This document shows, in pieces, positions 44,318 through 53,468 of a stretch of 64,000 nucleotides of DNA (the stretch's first letter is position 1; every line of letters starts with the position of its first letter). Made by a program: the position numbers and the translations under genes. Below the pieces are notes generated by a model. It was not told the DNA's origin, did no database searches, and saw only the letters and a program-made list of their open reading frames with translations. The stretch is from CAWCVR01 sp963799105. GTDB lineage: Bacteria > Acidobacteriota > Terriglobia > Bryobacterales > Bryobacteraceae. The stretch lies in assembly GCA_963799105.1 (NCBI GenBank), contig CAWCVR010000010.1, forward strand, positions 620,001-684,000, read 5' to 3'.

Positions 44318-47300
44318 CCGGCGCCAATGGCCGCAGCAGCCGCAGGGCGGGACGCGTCAGGTACTCGCGCGCATAGGCCCGGTGGGCTTCGTCGTCCGGA
44401 TAGCGCTCGCCGGCTGGGTACGGGTAACGGCTCATGGCATGGAAGGGCAGCGGCAGCACGGATTGCGAAAAGGCCGTATTGGCGTCGGCGTCTTTGGCCC
44501 ATCCATCCACCAGCAGCAGGTAGTCGCGCGTCCAGCCCGCCGGCAGCGCGGGCAGGCCGGAAGCGGCGAAGCGCATGCGGATCTCGTCGCCCGAGCCGAG
44601 AATCGCCAGCCGATCGTCCACTTCCCGCAGTAAGTCCCCCACCGGGCCGTAGCGCGTGTAGTTACCCGGCGTGGGATTCCACATGGAAGTGGCGCTGGCC
44701 ACCTGGTAATCGAAGGATTCCGGCTGCTTGCGCGCGGGGTCGATGGTGGCCCGCGAGAAGCCGCGAAAATGCAGATCGCCGGAGGCCATGGGGATTTCGG
44801 TAAGTCGCGCCGGGGGCGGAGCGTTGCTGTCGAATAAGTAGATCTCGTCCCAGTAGACGCACAGATTGGTCACGATCCGCACCTCGCGCGAGGCCGAGAG
44901 GAACTTGCCGGTCAGATCCACCGCCATCGGCTTGGGCTTGCCGGATGGCATGCCCATGTCCTCGATCGCGGTCTTCCAGTTTCCCTGCGCATCCTTGACC
45001 TGAAGATACGGAAACACCAGGTCGCGATGCGCCTCGGTGGCCGCCAGGAAGGTGCTGCCGTCGGCCCAATCCACCCAGCCGTAGAGCACCAGGACGGCTT
45101 TGCCATCCGGGGCCGCGCCCGCGAAATTCAGGTCCAGCGTGTGCAGTTCCGCCACGCCCGCATGGTCGCGCTGGAACGCATCCGGGTAGCGCCGGTCGCG
45201 CGCCAGCAGGGCCGCCCGCACATCGGCTCCGTGAGAATCCCGCGCCGACGTGGGATAGGTGCGGCGGGCGCCTCCGTACAAACGGAACTCGGGAAACGGC
45301 GGCGACTTGAACTTCTCATTGGTGACGATCTCCGTACTCCGACGGGTGGTCCAGCGCCATCAGCTTGATCTGGTCGATATAGGAAACCTCGCGCAGTTCC
45401 TCGGTCATGCGGATCTCGTAAGCGCCCTCGCGCGCTTCGAGCATGGCGGCGGGGATGGAGACGTACTCGACGTGATCCACCGGGAAGTACTGCCCGTCGC
45501 CGGAACTGGCGCCCAGCGGCGCCACGCCCAACACGTCGGTGACGAACTGGAATTGGCGCCCGTTCCAGGTGAAGATCATGGGGCAGGAACCGGCCAGCCG
45601 CGGCGCTTCCTTGACCACCAGCACCTTGTTGACCGGCTGCTTCATTTCGTTCTGCATCAGGCCGTTCGGCCAGGTGATGCGGACGGTGTCCACGCTGCTG
45701 CGGCTGCCCAGGCGGAATACCAGGGGCACGCCCGCGTAGGTCCGCTTTTCGTAACTGGTGCCCGCCTTCACTTCCACCTTGGCATTCATCGAGAGCTTGG
45801 CATTCTTCACGCCCACCAGCGCCACTTCGATCCAGTTGCCGTAAGTGGGGGTAACATCGCGATTCAGCACCAGGGTTCCATCGCTCTGGATGTGCGCCCA
45901 ATCCAGCCGCCCGGTGCCGCTGAAATCGGCGGCGGCCGAACTGGCGCGGGTCGCGGCTGCCTCCGTCCGCGGAACGGCTCCGAGTACGCCCGCGCGGTTC
46001 AGCAGTCGGCCGCCGGGTTCGAAATCCAGATCGGTAAAGCCGTTGTGTTCGAAGTCGGCGGCAACCAACTCGCGCGCACCCGCCGGCAACTCCGGCAGCG
46101 GCACGGCCTGGTACGTTCCGCCCAGCTTATCGCGGTAGAGCACGCCGGGGCGGTCGGCATAGGACACCACCAGGTCGAAGCCGGGCGTATCCGGTTCCAG
46201 GTCGAACGGCACGGCATCCAGGGCCCGCCCCGCGACAAACGGAAACCGCTTGGTTTCGTCGCTGAAACCGGCCTCGCCGTTGTTGCGCATCAGGCGCGAA
46301 TCGTCGCCGATCAGAATCAGGTCTTCGTCGTAATCGTGATCGTAATCGATCCAAACCGCCTTGCGGAAATTGCCGGTTGCCAGGTCGGCCTGCTTCACGA
46401 ACCGCGTTCCGGTGTTGCGGTAGAGCGTGGCGCCCTTGGCGGTGAGCACGCAGAGGTCGGGCAAGCCGTCGTTATCGAAATCGCCGGGCGCGATAAACTG
46501 CACGCCGCGCAGATCCTCCAGACCGGTGTTGGCCGCCAGCGTGCGGCCGTGGCGGAACAAGGCCACGCGGCCGCCCGACCAGGCAATCAGGTCGGGGCGT
46601 CCATCCGCGCCCACCAGCGCGGTAACTCCCGAACCCGGCCCGCCGAAGCCGTCCGCCAGTTTTTCCCCGCTCCGGACCGGGTTGGGCGGCGGAGCGGACC
46701 ACGGGGCGTCGATGGGGTCGTACAGTTCGGCGTACTGGCACCACTCCATGTCTTCCGGAACGGCCGCGCCGTCCTGCTCTTTCTTCAGCCCTTGGAAGAT
46801 GCGCAGCTCCTCGGCCGCCTTTTCGGCGCGGCCGGCCTGCCGGTACAATCCGAAAAGCTGAAAATGGGGCGCGGCCAGCCGAGGGCTGAGATCGCGCGCC
46901 GTTTCGAATTCCGCGATGGCCGCCGCCGGGTTGTCCTGCAGCTTATACACCGTCCCTAACTGGTAGTGCGCCACGGCTTCATTGGGAACCAGTTTGACTA
47001 ACTGCTGGAACTGCGCCAGCGCCTTGTCGGCCTCGTTATCTCTCTTGTAAACGATGCCCAGGTTGAACCAGGTGTGAGGCAGCTTGGGATCGCGCTTCTG
47101 GACCTTCTCCAACTCCGCCGTGCCGCCCTTCGCGTCGCCCTGGCGAAGCAGGGCCAGCCCGTAATTCAACTGTTCGCGCACCGAATCGGGCGCCAGCGCC
47201 AGGGCCTGCCGTAATTCCTGCACGGCCTCGTCGTGGGTGGTGGGGTTCTCGTAAAACGCCTTGCCCAGGTTGCGGTGCTGCCAGACCCGGTCTTCGTTCG

Positions 47301-47385
47301 AAGCCTGGCCGAAAACCAGCCAGCCCGCGCCGCACGCACTCGCCAGCAGAGCGGCCCACGCGAATCCTCGTAATTTGCTGCGCAT
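44307..47385 (-). CDS. Secreted TPR plus FG-GAP/ASPIC protein, one +1 shift
   Basis: With one base removed this is a product of about 1025 residues. An N-terminal membrane or signal segment (FAWAALLASACGAGWLVFG) precedes about five tetratricopeptide repeats (residues 30-200: AVQELRQALALAPDSVREQL, WFNLGIVYKRDNEADKALAQ, HYQLGTVYKLQDNPAAAIAE). FG-GAP blades (DFDNDGLPDLCV, DYDHDYDEDLILIG) and a UnbV/ASPIC domain follow. The last 340 residues are a beta-rich region (WNGRQFQFVTDVLGVAPLG). At about 45332 an extra C shifts the frame between ALDHPSEY and EIVTNEKFKSPPFPEFRLYG. Role unknown; related proteins are common in Acidobacteria. Confidence 0.75.
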
Positions 47386-47462
47386 CCTCCTGACAGTATG
47401 CCAGCACCGGAGGCCGCCGCGCCTAATAGGTTTCCACTACCTTGAAAATCCCGCCCTACCCA

Positions 47463-47572
47463 GAACCGCGAGCGTGAGCGAGCGGCCCGTGCCCCGGACA
47501 ACGCTACCCGCTTGAGCCGCGTTTCCCGCTCGGCATGTCACTGGCCGGGCCGCTCCCTGACGGTCGCGGTTC
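47463..47572. repeat. Repeat family C, inverted pair with a longer spacer
   Basis: GAACCGCGAGCGTGAGCGAG (47463) faces GGGCCGCTCCCTGACGGTCG (47547) across about 58 bp, the reverse arrangement to the copies at 32078 and 38929. The right arm has several changes. It fills the divergent region between the TPR-ASPIC gene and the amidase gene; nothing else is recognisable in the 238-bp gap. Confidence 0.6.
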
Positions 47573-47623
47573 CGTGCATAGACAAGTTGTGCACCGAATG
47601 CCGCCGATGCGCGAGAATGTTAC

Positions 47624-49054
47624 GTGACCCCGAAACCCACTTCCGCCGACCGCGTTCTGACGCTCTCCGCCCTCCAGCAAGCCCGCCTGATCCGCGAGCG
47701 CGCCATCTCCTCTCGCGAGTTGATCTCCGCGCACCTGGAGCGCATCGCCGCCATCAACCCCGTGCTCAACGCCGCCGTGGACGTGCAGGCCGAACGCGCT
47801 CTGGTTGACGCCGCCGCGGCCGACCGCGAATTGGCGGCGGGCACTTCGCGCGGCCCGTTGCACGGCGTGCCGTTCAGCATCAAGGACTCCATCGAGCAGG
47901 CCGGCGCCCGTTGCACCGCAGGCACCTGGGGCCGCCGAAACGCGCCGCCCTCCACCGCCGATGCCACCCTGGTGGCCCGCCTGCGCCGCGCCGGCGCCAT
48001 CCCCATCGCGCGCACCAACCTGCCCGACCTGCTGTTCGCTTTCGAAAGCGCCAACCTGGTTTTCGGCACCACGAACAACCCCTACGACACGACCCGAACC
48101 TGCGGCGGCAGCAGCGGAGGCGAGGCCGCGCTGATAGCCGCGTGCGGTTCCCCGCTCGGCCTGGGCAGCGACGCCGCCGGTTCCGTCCGCCTGCCCGCCG
48201 CGTTCTGCGGCATCGCCGGCATTAAGCCCACCTCGGGCCGCCTGCCGCGCACCGGCCACTTCCCGCCCGCCGGCGGCTGGCTGGAGACCGTCTGGCAGAT
48301 CGGTCCCATGGCCCGCCGCGTGGAGGGCGTGATCGAAGCCATGCGCCTGCTGACCGGTCCCGACGGCATCGATCCCACGGTTCCCGACGTGCCGTGGCGC
48401 GATCCCCAGGACGTGGAATTGAACGATCTGCGTGTAGCCGTCTACACCGACAACGGTTTCACCGCCGCCGATGCGGAAGTCTCCGCCGTGGTGCGGGCCG
48501 TGGCCACTGCGCTCTCTGACGTCGTCTGCTCCGTGGAGGAAGCGCGCCCAGCCTGCCTGCCCGCCGCCTACGATTTGGAAATGAAGCTGATCGGCCCCGA
48601 CGGCGGCGACGGCCTGCGGACCTACCTGCAAGACATAGGATCGGCCGAGGTCCATCCGCTGCTGACCGGCTGGCTCGATAAGCTGGAGCCGTACCGCACC
48701 GACCTGGCGGGCCTGGCGAGATACTGGTCCGAGTTAGACGCCTACCGCGCGGAGATGACTCGATTCCTGCGCAGTTACGATGTCATCCTGTGTCCCGCTT
48801 ACATCCACGCCGCGCTGCCTCACAACGAGTCCATCCGCGACGAGAACTTCCGCGGCTTCAGCCACACCATGGCATTCAACGTAGCCGGCTGGCCGGCCGC
48901 GGTGGTGCGGTGCGGCGAATCGTCCACGGGCCTGCCGATAGCCGTGCAGGTGGCCGCCGCGCCGTGGCGCGAAGATGTCGCGCTGAGGGTGGCGCTCTGG
49001 CTGGAGGAGGAGTTCGGGGGTTGGAGTGGGGCAGGTTGTCAACCCGCCGCTTGA
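47624..49054 (+). CDS. Amidase-signature hydrolase
   Basis: A 476-residue enzyme of the amidase signature family (Ser-cisSer-Lys triad), hydrolysing amides or acting in a GatA-like reaction. The Lys is in GVPFSIKDSIEQAG, and the two serines are in TCGGSSGGEAALIAACG and GLGSDAAGSVRLPA. It lacks GatB/GatC neighbours and is probably a stand-alone amidase. It starts with GTG. The last codons (GWSGAGCQPAA) are derived from half of a family A repeat, so the original C-terminus has been replaced or extended. Confidence 0.85.
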   Translation: MTPKPTSADRVLTLSALQQARLIRERAISSRELISAHLERIAAINPVLNAAVDVQAERALVDAAAADRELAAGTSRGPLHGVPFSIKDSIEQAGARCTAGTWGRRNAPPSTADATLVARLRRAGAIPIARTNLPDLLFAFESANLVFGTTNNPYDTTRTCGGSSGGEAALIAACGSPLGLGSDAAGSVRLPAAFCGIAGIKPTSGRLPRTGHFPPAGGWLETVWQIGPMARRVEGVIEAMRLLTGPDGIDPTVPDVPWRDPQDVELNDLRVAVYTDNGFTAADAEVSAVVRAVATALSDVVCSVEEARPACLPAAYDLEMKLIGPDGGDGLRTYLQDIGSAEVHPLLTGWLDKLEPYRTDLAGLARYWSELDAYRAEMTRFLRSYDVILCPAYIHAALPHNESIRDENFRGFSHTMAFNVAGWPAAVVRCGESSTGLPIAVQVAAAPWREDVALRVALWLEEEFGGWSGAGCQPAA

Positions 49055-49063
49055 TGCTTGCAC
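49025..49063. repeat. Partial palindromic repeat family A at a gene end
   Basis: AGTGGGGCAGGTTGTCAACC followed by CGCCGCTTGATGCTTGCACG corresponds to the left arm and first module of family A, with no right arm. It forms the last codons and stop of the amidase gene. Confidence 0.6.
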
Positions 49064-49174
49064 GGGTCCACCCGCAGCACGTCCTTGGCACCGCTAAGAT
49101 GTGACCGGCAGGAAGTGTGCGGCGGAGATCGAGATGTGCTTTAATAGCGGCGTATCTGGAATGGAGGAAGTACT

Positions 49175-50284
49175 ATGAGGAAGGCTGATCTGCCAAAGGA
49201 AGCTTCCGCGCCGGGGCTTTCGCCCTCGACAACGACGCCACTCGTCTTCATCAGCCACGATTCAAGGGATGCGGACCTTGCCGAAGCCTTCAGCAAGTTA
49301 CTCAAGAGCGTTAGCGCCGGGATGATCAAAACGTTTCGTTCCTCCGACAAGAAGGGCACAGAAGGAATTGACTTCGGAGACGAGTGGTACAAGCGTCTAA
49401 TGACGGCCCTCCAGTCTACCTCGGACGTGGTATGCCTGTTTACCGAAAGAAGTCTCGAACGTCCCTGGATTCTCTTCGAAGCCGGCGTTGCAAAAGGGAA
49501 GTTGAATATACCAGTCGTCGGGGTAGCCCTTGGAGTTCCCTTGAGTCGCGTGAGTGCCGGACCTTTCTACCAGTTCCAGAACTCGGACGATAGCGAGGCC
49601 GACCTCACGAAACTGGTCCACCAACTCGCGAGCCGAGTGCCGGGTCTCGAGCTTGACGGCGATGTCGTGAAGCTTCAAGTTGAAGCGTTCAAGACGACCG
49701 AGGCTGCGACCCTAAAGACTTTGACGAAGGGCGGCGAGAGGCGCGAGACGAAAGAAGAGGTGAACGAGAGCCAGGTGGCAAAACTCGCGGAGGAGATGAA
49801 GGCTCTGCCGTCTCGCGTGGTAGAGCGTTTGGCTGAAACGGGAGACCCGGTTCGCCGGCGCAGGCTGCGTCATTTTCATCCAATGATGATCAGCGAGCTT
49901 TTGCACATGTCTGGAGACCCAGGCGACCCCGTCGGGATTCTGATGGCGGCGAGCATGGTCCGCGATGATGCTCCGTGGTTGTACGAATTGGCAATGGAGG
50001 TGTACCGGGCGGTCAAGTCGGGGGATCCGTTGGCCGTCGAACGCGAGAGCGCACGGCTTCAGCGATTTGCCGAAGCCTCAATGCACGGGCCATTCATGGA
50101 AGAGTTCGGATTCATCACAAAGGAATCGCATATGTTCGTCATGGAGTTTCCAAGAATGCTCGCACACATGCTTGGCCCCGCGTCTGACACCAAGAAGCCG
50201 GGGGCGCGACAGCCGGGGGTGCTATTGCGCCCCGGGCGGGCGCGTTTGGATGCCACTGATCGCGGGAGCCCGGGGAAGGAGTAG
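49175..50284 (+). CDS. TIR-domain protein, candidate NADase/defence effector
   Basis: A 369-residue protein. Residues 23-150 are a bacterial TIR domain: LVFISHDSRDADLAEAF (strand A and helix), GDEWYKRLMTALQSTSDVVC, then PWILFEAGVAKGK with the W98xxxE102 arrangement in which the Glu is catalytic in NAD-hydrolysing TIRs. A charged, coiled-coil-like stretch (about 165-220) and a helical C-terminal domain (LRHFHPMMISELLHMSGDPG) follow. GGAGG lies 7 bases before the ATG. Base composition looks less G+C-rich than in the neighbours, suggesting transfer. No Thoeris ThsB/ThsA partner or STAND ATPase is next to it. Effector role is inferred. Confidence 0.75.
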   Translation: MRKADLPKEASAPGLSPSTTTPLVFISHDSRDADLAEAFSKLLKSVSAGMIKTFRSSDKKGTEGIDFGDEWYKRLMTALQSTSDVVCLFTERSLERPWILFEAGVAKGKLNIPVVGVALGVPLSRVSAGPFYQFQNSDDSEADLTKLVHQLASRVPGLELDGDVVKLQVEAFKTTEAATLKTLTKGGERRETKEEVNESQVAKLAEEMKALPSRVVERLAETGDPVRRRRLRHFHPMMISELLHMSGDPGDPVGILMAASMVRDDAPWLYELAMEVYRAVKSGDPLAVERESARLQRFAEASMHGPFMEEFGFITKESHMFVMEFPRMLAHMLGPASDTKKPGARQPGVLLRPGRARLDATDRGSPGKE

Positions 50285-50307
50285 CCGACGACCGAGAGTC
50301 GGCTTTT
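50284..50307 (+). terminator. Likely Rho-independent terminator after the TIR gene
   Basis: GCCGAC, an 8-base loop, then GTCGGC followed by TTTT. It starts on the last base of the TIR stop codon. The TIR gene therefore appears to be a one-gene transcript. Confidence 0.6.
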
Positions 50308-50427
50308 CATGAACCATCTTCCGAGAGCCAACCGGACGAGCGGGAATGGCTCAGCGTGAACGCGTACAGCCCTGCCTCGGAGCAGCCTCAGGGCGTCCGG
50401 GCGGAGGCTCCGGCCGCCGTTCTATAA

Positions 50428-50772
50428 TTGAACTTGCCGACTGCCCAACTGCCAGATGCGCCGCTTGCATTTATCAAGGACTGCCTGTCCGGCGGGCGGG
50501 TCCGCTGGACATATCACGTGACAATGCGCCTCCAGCAGCGGGGTCTGACGGCCGGGATGCTTCGCAGCGCCATGGCAACGCTGGAAATCATCGAAGCGTA
50601 CCCGCAAGACAAGTACTTGCCCAGCTATCTCTTGAGGGGCGAGTACGACAGGCGTGTCTTCCACGCCCACATGGCAGCGGACGTGGAGGGTGGGAATATC
50701 CGGGTGGTTACCCTGTACACGCCCGACCCAGACGAGTGGGACGAGGGGTTGCGCTTTAGGAGGACAAGATGA
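50428..50772 (+). CDS. DUF4258-family toxin-like protein
   Basis: A protein of about 114 residues starting with TTG or a later codon. The core, RVRWTYHVTMRLQQRGLT, then EIIEAYPQDKYLPSYLL and RVFHAHMAADVEGGNIRVVT ending YTPDPDEWDEG, matches the DUF4258 fold, a small RelE-like domain. Its 3' end overlaps the YgiT-type zinc-finger gene by 4 bp, the normal layout of this TA module, where the toxin comes first. A TATAAT hexamer lies just before the start (50423). Confidence 0.75.
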   Translation: MNLPTAQLPDAPLAFIKDCLSGGRVRWTYHVTMRLQQRGLTAGMLRSAMATLEIIEAYPQDKYLPSYLLRGEYDRRVFHAHMAADVEGGNIRVVTLYTPDPDEWDEGLRFRRTR

Positions 50773-50990
50773 GTTGCCGAATTTGCGGGGGACTGCTGGA
50801 GTCGCGGGTCACGGATCTACCTTTCAAGACCGGCGATTCCTCGATCGTGATCCTCAGGTCGCTCCCGGTGCTTCAGTGCCGCCAGTGCGGGGATACCGAA
50901 TTGGAGCAGGCGACCATGTCACGGGTCGATCAGCTCCTCGCGGCCGTGGACTGCTCCGCCGAGTTGGAGATCATCCGATACGCTGCCTGA
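50769..50990 (+). CDS. YgiT-type zinc-finger antitoxin
   Basis: A 73-residue protein with two CxxC pairs, CRICGG at residues 3-8 and CRQCGD near residue 37, making a zinc-binding domain like the N-terminus of MqsA/YgiT. It lacks the HTH part of full MqsA. Overlap with the DUF4258 gene (ATGA) indicates coupling. Confidence 0.75.
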   Translation: MSCRICGGLLESRVTDLPFKTGDSSIVILRSLPVLQCRQCGDTELEQATMSRVDQLLAAVDCSAELEIIRYAA

Positions 50991-51012
50991 GCGGCGCCCC
51001 CGATTCGGCCAT

Positions 51013-51114
51013 CTACCATTGCCACGGTATGAGGCGTTTCCGCGCGATGCAATCATGGTCAGGGAAAAGTAGCCGCAGGCGCTCGTCAACACACTCATCA
51101 ATCAGGAGTCGCAT
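51013..51114 (-). pseudogene. Truncated DUF5615 (PIN-like) toxin
   Basis: A 33-codon frame on the minus strand reads MRLLIDECVDERLRLLFPDH, the N-terminal signature of DUF5615 PIN-like toxins with the first acidic residue in LLIDECVD. After about 22 residues similarity stops (ARKRLIPWQW, then TAG), whereas the family usually exceeds 100 residues. Its ATG overlaps the DUF433 stop, the standard antitoxin-toxin arrangement. The toxin is therefore a remnant. Confidence 0.7.
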
Positions 51115-51338
51115 CGGACATCGGCCATCAGTAAGTGCTTGGCTTCTTCCAGAGCTTTCAAGGCTAACTCTCGGGAAACCGTGGGGAACCCGTCCAGGAA
51201 ATCCTCCAACGTGTCATCCCCCTCCAGGTAATCGAACAGAGTCTGTACCGGCACTCGCGTTCCCCGGAACACGGGGACGCCATGCATGGTCTCCGGGTCT
51301 CTGGTGATCGCCTCCGTCATACCTTGATTGTCCCTCAT
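51102..51338 (-). CDS. DUF433 antitoxin-like protein
   Basis: A 78-residue winged-helix-like protein: ITRDPETMHGVPVFRGTRVP, then VQTLFDYLEGDDTLEDFLDG and FPTVSRELALKALEEAKHLL. This is the full DUF433 pattern. The second Met (MTEAITRD) may be the true start. It would normally neutralise the DUF5615 toxin encoded immediately downstream, which is truncated here. Confidence 0.8.
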   Translation of the reverse strand: MRDNQGMTEAITRDPETMHGVPVFRGTRVPVQTLFDYLEGDDTLEDFLDGFPTVSRELALKALEEAKHLLMADVRCDS

Positions 51339-51354
51339 TCGGGCGCGCCGCGCG

Positions 51355-53007
51355 CTACGGCAGCGCGCTGAGCCCGCGGCTCTCGTCGATCAGCACCCTG
51401 TGGTTGGCGGGCACGCTCGCGAACTCCTGCTTCGCTCCGCTGGGCCAGATCACCTCCACGCTGGCGGACGCGTCCGCGCCCAAGCCGAAGGTCAGCGCCA
51501 GGTCGCTTTGCGAGCAGTAACTTGACCCGCTGCGCACCATGTTCCATTGCTTGCCGCCGGCGCTGCTGACCCGGACCACGGCGCCGATGCCGTCACGGTT
51601 CGACCGCACCCCGGACAGCCGGACGCTCAGCCAGTGATTGCGATTGCCGCCGTCGTTGCGCAGCAGGACGGCCGGTCCGTTGTTGGTCGAGATCAGCACA
51701 TCCAAGTCGCCATCGTGGTCGAAATCGGCGTAGGCCGCGCCGCGTGCCACCCGGGGCTGCGCGAACGCCGGGCCGGCGCTCGCACTGACGTTGTCGAAGC
51801 GGCCATTTCCTAAGTTATGGAATAGCAGCGCCGATTCCCGGTAACTCACCTTGGGCTGCACGCGTCCGATTTCGTCTTCAATGTGGCCATTGGCCGCGAA
51901 GATATCGGGGTGGCCGTCGAGATCGTAGTCGAAAAAGAAGACGCCGAAGGCGAGCGAGAGCAGACTGGCGCGGCCCACGGCGGAGGAAGGCGCTTCATCC
52001 ACGAACAGGCCGTTGCCTTCGTTGTGATACAGGCCCAGCATCTGGTTGGAGAAGTTGCCCACCAGCAGATGGGGGCGGCCGGAGCGGTCGTAATCGGCGG
52101 CATCCGCGCCCATGGCGCCGCGGGCCACGCCGTCTTCGCCGTAAGCCACGCCGGCCGTCATGCCCTCTTCCTTGAAGGTGCCGTTGCCCAGGTTGCGGTA
52201 AAGTTTGTTGGGCTGGGTATCGTTGGCCACGAACAGGTCCGGCCATCCTTCGTTGTTATAGTCGAGCACGGTCACGCCCAGCGACTTACTCGTGGAGTCA
52301 CCCAATCCGGCCCTCTCGGTAACATCCTCAAAGCGGCCATTGCCCAGGTTATGATACAGGCGCGAGCGCGTGCCTTTGTAGGATTCGGGCGTGCAGTAGG
52401 ACTTCGTCGAGCCATCGAGCGAGCACCACAAGTCGGTTTGCGGGCTCCACTGGACGTAGTTGGCGACAAACAGATCGAGCTTGCCGTCGCGGTCGTAGTC
52501 CAGCCAGGCGGCGCTGGTTCCGAAACTGGCATTCTGAATGCCAGCGGCGCGGGTCACGTCGCGGAACTTGCCGTGGCCCTCGTTGTGAAACAGGTGATCG
52601 CCATCGAGCGCGGTGATGTAGACGTCCTCGCGGCCGTCGTTATCGTAGTCCGCGATGGCCACGCCCATGCCGTACATTTCCACGTCCAGACCGCTGCCCG
52701 CGGTCACGTCGGTGAAGGTGCCGTCGTGGTTGTTGTGGTAGAGCGCGGGGATGGACCGGCGGCCTCGCGGCGTAAAGTCCTTGCCGTTGATTAGTAGGAT
52801 GTCCGGCCAGCCGTCGTTGTCGTAATCGAAGAAGGCGCAGCCGGCGCCGAGCGTCTCGGGGAGATACTTACGGCCCGTGCGGCCGGCGTTGTGGGTGAAG
52901 TGGATGCCGGCCTGCGCGGTGATGTCGGTGAAGACCACGTCGGCGCGAGGGGGGTTGTCGGCCGGGAGGGTTACTGCGGCGAGGCAGAAGAGCAAAGCCC
53001 AGCGCGT
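51355..53007 (-). CDS. Secreted FG-GAP/ASPIC (CRTAC1-like) protein with a displaced 5' end
   Basis: A protein of about 550 residues with FG-GAP blades (FDYDNDGWPDILLINGKD, DYDNDGREDVYITALDGD, DYDRDGKLDLFVANYVQW, DYNNEGWPDLFVANDTQP) and a C-terminal UnbV/ASPIC domain (SNRDGIGAVVRV, SGSSYCSQSDLALTFGLG). A signal peptide is visible (RWALLFCLAAVTLPADN), but no ATG or GTG precedes it in frame within 60 bp; the codon where Met is expected is ACG, at 53005-53007. Immediately upstream the DNA becomes a family A repeat. The start may have been lost or displaced by the repeat. It lies downstream of, and parallel to, the pentaheme TPR gene. Confidence 0.75.
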   Translation of the reverse strand, partial: TRWALLFCLAAVTLPADNPPRADVVFTDITAQAGIHFTHNAGRTGRKYLPETLGAGCAFFDYDNDGWPDILLINGKDFTPRGRRSIPALYHNNHDGTFTDVTAGSGLDVEMYGMGVAIADYDNDGREDVYITALDGDHLFHNEGHGKFRDVTRAAGIQNASFGTSAAWLDYDRDGKLDLFVANYVQWSPQTDLWCSLDGSTKSYCTPESYKGTRSRLYHNLGNGRFEDVTERAGLGDSTSKSLGVTVLDYNNEGWPDLFVANDTQPNKLYRNLGNGTFKEEGMTAGVAYGEDGVARGAMGADAADYDRSGRPHLLVGNFSNQMLGLYHNEGNGLFVDEAPSSAVGRASLLSLAFGVFFFDYDLDGHPDIFAANGHIEDEIGRVQPKVSYRESALLFHNLGNGRFDNVSASAGPAFAQPRVARGAAYADFDHDGDLDVLISTNNGPAVLLRNDGGNRNHWLSVRLSGVRSNRDGIGAVVRVSSAGGKQWNMVRSGSSYCSQSDLALTFGLGADASASVEVIWPSGAKQEFASVPANHRVLIDESRGLSALP

Positions 53008-53014
53008 GAGGTTG

Positions 53015-53374
53015 TGTGGGGCAGGTTGGCAACCTGCGGCGGGTTGGTAACCCGCCTTCTGAGGTCTGCGCGGGGCCTGAACTGGGCCGACTTCCAGGCC
53101 GCCGCGGGAATCCGTCCTGCCCCGCAGAGCAGCTCGGCCGCAGCCCGGACAAGCCGGGTTACTCGATCCGCTGGGCGAGCTTCGCTCGCCGGGCCGCGCC
53201 CAGAGGGCACCCGCAATCGGCCGCCCCGCAGAGCAGCAGAGCCGCAACCCAGCCGCGCGGGATATTCCGGGCTGCCGGGGGCCGGATCGTCTCGCGCGCA
53301 GGCGAGCTCCGCTCGCCGGGCCGCGCCCAGAGGGCACCCGCAATCGGCCGCAGGCTGCCAGCCTGCCCCACATA
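53015..53374. repeat. Palindromic repeat family A, expanded copy of about 360 bp
   Basis: The 458-bp gap between two minus-strand genes is almost wholly repeat. Ends: TGTGGGGCAGGTTGGCAACC and CCAGCCTGCCCCACATA. Internal modules include GGCGGGTTGGTAACCCGCC, GGCGAGCTTCGCTCGCC, a GCCCAGAGGGCACCCGCAAT stretch present twice, and GAGCCGCAACCCAGCCGCGC. The module order differs from the 27609 copy although the same pieces are used. Confidence 0.8.
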
Positions 53375-53376
53375 AG

Positions 53377-53460
53377 ACCGGCGCGGCGCGCGAAGAATAT
53401 GACAGGTAGCAGTACATAGGACGTCGCGGCGCGCCCGGAACTGGAAAGGTAGTAGTGCAG
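53377..53460. repeat. Repeat family B, two tandem units
   Basis: Two units of about 40 bp: GGCGCGGCGCGCGAAGAATA with TGACAGGTAGCAGTACATA, then GTCGCGGCGCGCCCGGAACT with GGAAAGGTAGTAGTGCAG. They end 9 bp before the stop of the pentaheme gene. Confidence 0.65.
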
Positions 53461-53468
53461 ACGCGATC

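Noticed and set aside
49175..50990. A Thoeris system (TIR plus NAD-sensing effector)
   Set aside because: No ThsA-like SIR2 or macro/SLOG-domain gene adjoins the TIR gene, which ends in its own terminator; the following genes are a DUF4258-YgiT pair.
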